Positions 61,301 to 64,000 of a stretch of 64,000 nucleotides of DNA are shown in pieces; within the stretch, counting starts at the first letter, position 1, and each line of letters begins with the position of its first letter. Origin of the DNA: Pseudomonas fragi (GTDB lineage: Bacteria; Pseudomonadota; Gammaproteobacteria; Pseudomonadales; Pseudomonadaceae). The stretch covers positions 1,798,001-1,862,000 of the forward strand of contig NZ_CP104861.1 in the NCBI RefSeq assembly GCF_025426255.1, given 5' to 3'. Below the pieces are notes generated by a model, which had not been told where the DNA came from, did not search any database, and saw only the letters and a program-made list of their open reading frames with translations. The position numbers and the translations under genes are program-made.

Positions 61301-64000
61301 CCACCGACCAGGGGCTTGAGGTGGAATACCTGTACCTGCGCGAGCGTTTCGATGCGGTAACGGTAGAGCGCATTCGCAGCCAGTTTGAAGGCTTGCTGGC
61401 GCGCTTGCCGCTGGATGGCAATTGCCTGATCGGTGAGATCGGCCTGCCCCATGGACGGATCGAAATGGCGCAGGTCCCGGCGCCAGTGCGGGATCTGGTG
61501 CAGGGCTTTATGGCACAGGTTGCAGTGCAGCCGCAGGCGTTGGCCTTGATCTGCGATGGCCGCGAGTTGAGCTATGCCGAACTTGACCGTCAGGCCGATG
61601 CGCTGGCGCTGCACTTGCAGGCGCGGGGGATTGGTCCGGAGCAATTGGTAGCCGTCGCACTGCCGCGTTCGGAGCAAACCATTGTGGCGTTTTTGGCGGT
61701 GCTCAAGGCAGGGGCAGCCTACTTGCCGCTGGACCTGGATTACCCGGCCGAGCGCCTCGGGTTTATGTTGGCAGACTCGGGAGCGAGCCTGTTGCTGTGC
61801 CACAGCGATGTCGATCAACGCGTGGCGTTTAACGGCGTCACGCCACGGCTGTTGCTCGATCAGTTGCCGGTACGGGATGGCACGCCACGTGCGGTGCGGT
61901 CGTTGCCTGGGCATCTGGCGTATCTGATTTACACCTCGGGTTCTACTGGCCAGCCCAAGGGCGTGGCGGTGGCCCGCGAGCCGATTGCGCGGCATTGCCA
62001 AGGGATTATCGACCTCTATGAGTTGAGCCCGGCCAGTCGCGAACTGCACTTTATGTCGTTCGCCTTTGACGGTGCCCAGGAGCGCTGGCTTGGCGTGCTG
62101 CTGGCAGGCGGTAGCCTGGTGATTCGCGACGACAATCTGTGGACCCCGGAGCAGACCCTGCAGGTATTGCATCAGCAGCGGGTGACCGTGGCGTGCTTCC
62201 CGCCAGCCTATCTGCAACAACTGGCTGAAGTGGCCCTGGCACAGGGCAATCCACCGGCGGTGCACACTTATTGCTTTGGTGGCGATGCAGTACCGCACGC
62301 CAGTTTCGAGCTGGTCAAACGTGCCCTGCAACCCCAGCGGCTGGTCAATGGCTATGGCCCGACCGAGACCGTGGTTACGCCTTTGCTGTGGCGGGCCGAA
62401 GCGAGCGAGTGTTGTTACGCCGCTTACGCCCCGATTGGCCGCAGTGTGGCGGGGCGGGGCGTGTATGTACTCGATGCGGACATGAATCCGTTGCCGGTGG
62501 GGGTCAGTGGTGAGTTGTACTTGGGCGGCGAATGTCTGGCCCGTGGCTACCATCGCCAGCCGGGGTTGAGCGCCGAGCGCTTTGTACCAGATCCGTTCGC
62601 CGCCAGTGGCGGACGCATGTACCGCACCGGCGACCTGGTGCGCCAGCGTGAATGCGGGCTGATCGACTATCTGGGCCGTCTGGACCAACAAGTAAAAATT
62701 CGTGGCTTCCGTATCGAACCGGGGGAAATCGAAGCGCGTTTGCGTCAGTGCGACGGTGTGCAGGATGCGGCGGTCAAGGTCATCGAGGGCGCGAGCGGCA
62801 AACAGTTGGTGGGCTATGTGGTGGCGGCGCGCGGCACGATTTCGGAACGCCAACTGAAAGCGCAATTACAGGCACAACTGCCGGACTACATGGTGCCCAG
62901 CCATATCGTGCTACTGGAGCGTTTTGCGCTGTCGGCCAATGGCAAATTGGATCGCCGTGCATTACCCGAGCCGCAATTGCTTCAGGGCCACTATCGTGCA
63001 CCGCGTAATGCACTGGAACAGGCGTTGGCCGGGATCTGGCAGGAGGTGCTGGGGCTGGAGCAGGTGGGCATCGACGATAACTTCTTTGAGCTGGGTGGTG
63101 ATTCGCTACAGGTGCTTAAGGTCATCTCGCGAGTGCGCAATCAGCCAGAGCTGGGTTTGAGTCTCAAGCTGCGCGACCTGATGCAAAAGCCGTGTATTGC
63201 CGAACTCAGCGGCTTTGAACCTGTGGTTACAGGTCAAGCACCTGATCCGTTGCTGGCACTTAACAGTCGAGTCGAAGCAGTGCCGCCGTTGTTCTGCCTG
63301 CATGCCGGTTTTGGCACGGTGTTCGACTACGAACCGCTGGCGCGTAAATTGGACGGGCGGCGCAGTGTCTATGGAGTGCAATGCCGCATGTTGCTGGACC
63401 CCGAATGGCAGGATGGGTCGTTGCAGAGCATGGCGCAGGCCTATGCCGAGCGCATCCGCCAGCAGCAGGAGCACGGCCCCTATCACTTGCTGGGCTGGTC
63501 ACTGGGCGGGGCGTTGACGGTGCTGGTGGCCCAGGCCCTCGAGGCTCAAGGTCAGCAAGTGGCATTTGCCGGGCTGGTAGACAGCTATGTAGCGGGCACT
63601 GCTGAAGCCAGTGACGGGCGTGAAGACTTGCAGGACTTTTTGCGCTTTGTGCTGGGCGTGCCGCAAGCCGAGGCGCAGCTGTTGACGGCGACTGGCGCCG
63701 GTGCCGAGCAGGTGATCGAGGCGGCCATGGCTGAGCCGCGCAGCAGTCTGGGTGAGCATGGATTACTGGGCGCGGCGGAGTTGAGTCACATCTTTGCCGT
63801 GGGTACACGTCTCAAGCAATTGGCCCTGGACCAGCGCTCACTGCCTCGGACTCGGGTAGCGGCACATCACTGGTGGGTGGTCGGGCGTGAAGACGAACGT
63901 CGGGTACATGCGGCGCAAATGGGTCCCGGGGCGGGGCATGAGGTGTTGAGCGGTGGCCATTATGAGCTGCTGCGTCACGCCACCTTGCTCAAGCAACTGG
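52318..64000 (+). CDS. pvdD: Terminal pyoverdine NRPS (C-A-T-E, C-A-T, C-A-T-TE), cut by window edge
   Basis: The frame is open from the ATG at 52318 to the edge, 3894 residues. A docking segment starts [20 protein letters not shown]. Module 1: C (HHIVADGW, about 184), A (FDVSVW, about 708), pocket D-V-W-H-V-S-L-I-D, Ser, T (GGDSII), E ([10 protein letters not shown], about 1231), so D-Ser. Module 2: C (HHHLLLDGW), A (FDGAHE, about 2202) with D-G-E-C-T-G-G-I-T, T (GGDSII). Module 3: C (HHLLLDGW), A (FDGAQE, about 3250) with D-G-E-C-C-G-G-V-T, T (GGDSLQ), TE with GWSLGG (about 3726) and GGHYELLR near the edge. The D-G-E pockets resemble those of hydroxyornithine modules; Lys is a lesser alternative. 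Only the last few residues should be missing. By function it is the PvdD equivalent; some would call it PvdJ. Confidence 0.9.
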   Translation, partial: MENSTAWRIANRFASLAPQQRRDFLQKMQEQGVSFGQLPIPLTAPAAEPCELSYAQQRQWFLWQLDPEGAAYHIPAALRLRGALNVPALQHSFDALLERHHSLRSVFIETEGRVLQQLQTPTDLSLTLTQHDLRDQPQAERLNMAMQLLELDIARPFDLQHGPLLRVSLLQLDADDHVLVLTLHHIVADGWSMGVLVDEFSQLYAAHVQGKPLELPALAIQYSDYALWQRRWMEAGELERQLDWWRGQLGSEQPVLELPGDRSRPAQPTQQGARLDFALPPALAKGLMSLARQRGVTPFMLLLASFQVLLHRYSGQTDLRIGVPVANRSRAETCGLIGFFVNTQVLRAELDGRLPFARLLEQTRDRALDAQGYQDLPFERLVQALQGERSLSHSPLFQVMFNHQQSRPGALGGMLAGLEVQSLAWPGRTAQFDLQLDTHEEGELLLASLTYATDLFDAERIECLAGHWRNLLASIVADPECAIGELAMLSAAEVEVTLLGLNATQQVYPGPECVHQHIEARAGATPDGCALVFGQQRLSYGELNQRANRLAHHLRELGVGPEVRVGVACERSLELVIGLLAILKAGGAYVPLDPQYPAERLAYMFEDSGISLLLTQTPVLANLALPAGLASLCLESTAHWLAEYSAANLANVASAQNLAYVIYTSGSTGRPKGAGNSHGALYNRLAWMQQAYELNTADRVLQKTPFSFDVSVWEFFWPLMHGATLVVAAPGAHRDPQQLAALIVEQAITTLHFVPSMLQAFISADEAAQCRSLRRIVCSGEALPMALQRQTLERLPHAQLYNLYGPTEAAIDVTHWTCVEEGRDSVPIGRPIANLRTYILSAELQPLPNGAIGELYLAGAGLARGYHARPALTAERFVVDPLGSGERLYRTGDLARYRVDGAIEYCGRIDHQVKIRGLRIELGEIEARLQEHPQVQEAVVLALDNQLVAYLVPVVAPQDPASWREELKAHLLVSLPDYMVPTHLMLIDCMPLSPNGKLERKLLPSPLINVSQRIFEAPRSANERQLAAIWQDVLGLEQVGRQDNFFELGGDSIISIQVVSRARRAGLGLQPRDLFQQPTLHALAAVVSQQVAAPIAQGPVLGAQVLTPVQQWFFAQQTVHNQHWNQSVLLAVREPLDLLRLQTALQQVLAQHDALRLQFRQQDGQWAAHYRPLDGVAATDLLWTAQVQSDEALQGLCDEAQRSLSLHDGPLLRAVLIDHDDGNQRLLLVIHHLVVDGVSWRVLLEDLQAAYASQALGEKTSSLQDWALQLNAYAQSEDLAAQLLWWQQQLQGVSGELPDARANASQAVRHRQVVSMGLDREQTRQLLQQAPAAYRTQVNDLLLTALARALCDWTGEPTALIQLEGHGREDLFENIDLTRTLGWFTSLFPVKLTPAAGLGESIKAIKQQLREVPGKGLGFGLLRYQGDAQAQASLAALPAARVTFNYLGQFDQSFSEDALFVPAQEASGAAQSPDSPLANWLSVDGQVFGGELKLDLSFSQECFDKHQIEGLAAGIQMHLQALVEHCLNPQHSGVTPADFALANLTQAQLDQLPVTPRQIEDLYPLSPMQSGLLFHSLYEPQAGAYVNQLSVEAKGLDAARLAQAWQATLDAHPILRSGFHWPQGATAPVQLVQRSLQLPLTVLDWRGRADQAGELQLLARSERLQFDPAQPPLLRLALVRLDEQRQQLIYTHHHLLLDGWSNALLLGEVLQRYAGIEVAPAQGRFGDYIGWLQAQDPVADEAFWRAQLAPLQSPTLLAQSLPHTPSNGVDYADHHQLFDTQLSADFAAFARQHNITLNTLVQGAWAVLLQRYSGQQSVAFGATVAGRPVDLPGAEHQLGLFINTLAVITQPQAAESVAHWLSRLQAHNLELREHEFTALSDVQRWAGRAGEPLFDSLLVFENFPIGEALQQGAPQGLSFSLPDNHERTNYPLTLAAVSEGQLRLTWSFLLSHFTPSVIARMSEHLACLLRGMIAAPQASLGELQLLSAAEQHQQLQDWNRQPGAASELCVHQLIEAQAAIRPEATALIFDRTTFTYADLNQRANRLAHRLRELGVGPEVRVGLALERSPQMIIGLLAILKSGGAYVPLDPAYPAERLSYLMQDSGIALLLSQSWLRKGLPHIDGLPVLELDREDIAWLPASNPPNLTQPQNLAYLIYTSGSTGRPKGVSVAHGPLAMHCLSIGELYGMTPDDRELQFASISFDGAHERWLTPLVFGSALMPRDDEVWSAQRTCEEIERHGITIACFTPSYLLQMADYMGEAGRKLPIRSYTVGGEGMPKHAFDEVQRVLQPPRIINGYGPTETVITPLIWCAYPDTRFESAFLPIGRPVGERSAYVLDASLQPLPVGVAGELYLGGEGVARGYHQRPALTAERFVPDPFVAGARLYRSGDLARLRDDGVVEYLGRIDQQVKIRGFRIELGEIEACLLEHDGVREAFVVDRDGPVSRQLVGYIVARDPLADEAGLREHLITHLSSRLPAHMLPAHLMCLAALPLTPNGKLDRQALPAPEASRQVLDRVLPETAAEVLLADIWQDLLGLEAISVTENFFELGGDSIISLQAVSRAGAQGLVFTPKQLFEAQNIRALAAVAINTGPQALQRIETLPFALVPHAVAVDRSALDDLYPLSPMQQGMLFHCIESPELNLYVNQLSVAVEGLQVQRFCSAWQTLLERHEVLRTAFMWRDGLADPLQAVYQHAELPIVELDWREHAAPESALLALAADDQARGFDLSCPPLMRFTLVRLDDNRFQMIWTYHHLLLDGWSASRLLGEMLRLYAKQTLPCMSGRYADYISWLARQDVTAAEGFWRERLDVLQAPTILANAANTDGSGHGVLYSYLDSAASRRLHAFASSQRVTLNTVVQAAWMLLLQRHTGQRSVAFGATVAGRPTQLAGAQDMLGLFINTLPVIQTLDPQQALGDWLRQLQDYNLAIRDFEHTPLADIQRWAGQGGQGLFDSIIVFENHPVDRALRGEQDGELKFAEVGSGGVTNFPMDLMISATDQGLEVEYLYLRERFDAVTVERIRSQFEGLLARLPLDGNCLIGEIGLPHGRIEMAQVPAPVRDLVQGFMAQVAVQPQALALICDGRELSYAELDRQADALALHLQARGIGPEQLVAVALPRSEQTIVAFLAVLKAGAAYLPLDLDYPAERLGFMLADSGASLLLCHSDVDQRVAFNGVTPRLLLDQLPVRDGTPRAVRSLPGHLAYLIYTSGSTGQPKGVAVAREPIARHCQGIIDLYELSPASRELHFMSFAFDGAQERWLGVLLAGGSLVIRDDNLWTPEQTLQVLHQQRVTVACFPPAYLQQLAEVALAQGNPPAVHTYCFGGDAVPHASFELVKRALQPQRLVNGYGPTETVVTPLLWRAEASECCYAAYAPIGRSVAGRGVYVLDADMNPLPVGVSGELYLGGECLARGYHRQPGLSAERFVPDPFAASGGRMYRTGDLVRQRECGLIDYLGRLDQQVKIRGFRIEPGEIEARLRQCDGVQDAAVKVIEGASGKQLVGYVVAARGTISERQLKAQLQAQLPDYMVPSHIVLLERFALSANGKLDRRALPEPQLLQGHYRAPRNALEQALAGIWQEVLGLEQVGIDDNFFELGGDSLQVLKVISRVRNQPELGLSLKLRDLMQKPCIAELSGFEPVVTGQAPDPLLALNSRVEAVPPLFCLHAGFGTVFDYEPLARKLDGRRSVYGVQCRMLLDPEWQDGSLQSMAQAYAERIRQQQEHGPYHLLGWSLGGALTVLVAQALEAQGQQVAFAGLVDSYVAGTAEASDGREDLQDFLRFVLGVPQAEAQLLTATGAGAEQVIEAAMAEPRSSLGEHGLLGAAELSHIFAVGTRLKQLALDQRSLPRTRVAAHHWWVVGREDERRVHAAQMGPGAGHEVLSGGHYELLRHATLLKQL

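Overview
The window is a stretch of a fluorescent Pseudomonas chromosome. The evidence is a PvdS-type iron-starvation sigma factor, a pyoverdine chromophore synthetase (PvdL), PvdH, an MbtH-like protein, the FpvGHJK-FpvCDEF ferripyoverdine iron-release operon, REP/REPIN palindromes of the GTGGGAGC type, and a typical Pseudomonas set of housekeeping genes. No rRNA, tRNA, CRISPR array, prophage or insertion sequence was seen.

Layout. Positions 1-8964 are mostly core genes: the 5' end of acnA (minus), rlmM, tusA, a MATE exporter (minus), pdxB, a tiny conserved protein (minus), an ABCB-type exporter, ppnP and a DEDD exonuclease (both minus), and a periplasmic solute-binding protein. Positions 8965-24424 are the first pyoverdine block: a siderophore-type N-acetyltransferase, pvdS (minus) behind a Fur box, then pvdG and the 4324-residue pvdL. 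Positions 24546-30068 hold a periplasmic thiol-redox operon (dsbG, an Lgt-like/TlpA fusion, dsbD) divergent from a two-component system. A CycA-type permease follows. Positions 31810-33595 hold pvdH and mbtH. Positions 33618-39781 are the eight-gene fpv operon on the minus strand. Then come a siderophore-interacting flavoprotein (minus) and two peptide-chain NRPS genes in one operon; the second runs off the right edge inside or just after its thioesterase domain.

How the genes work together. Fur represses pvdS. PvdS is expected to drive at least five promoters that fit TAAAT or TAATT, 16 bases, CGT: the acetyltransferase, pvdG-pvdL, pvdH-mbtH, the flavoprotein and pvdI. PvdH makes diaminobutyrate (Dab). 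PvdL builds acyl-Glu-D-Tyr-Dab, the chromophore precursor. The next two synthetases are read as D-Ser, Dab, Thr, then D-Ser and two hydroxyornithine-type residues, followed by a thioesterase. The predicted product is a short six-residue pyoverdine, probably ending in a hydroxamate pair, with one ornithine possibly N-acetylated by the PvdS-linked acetyltransferase. FpvG-K and FpvC-F recover the iron in the periplasm.

The least expected points are the perfect PvdS promoter plus palindromic operator in front of the flavoprotein, the PvdS promoter in front of the acetyltransferase, an OmpR-type direct repeat between the dsb operon and its two-component system, an E-type carrier domain with no epimerase in the last synthetase, and strong signs of module duplication between the synthetases.
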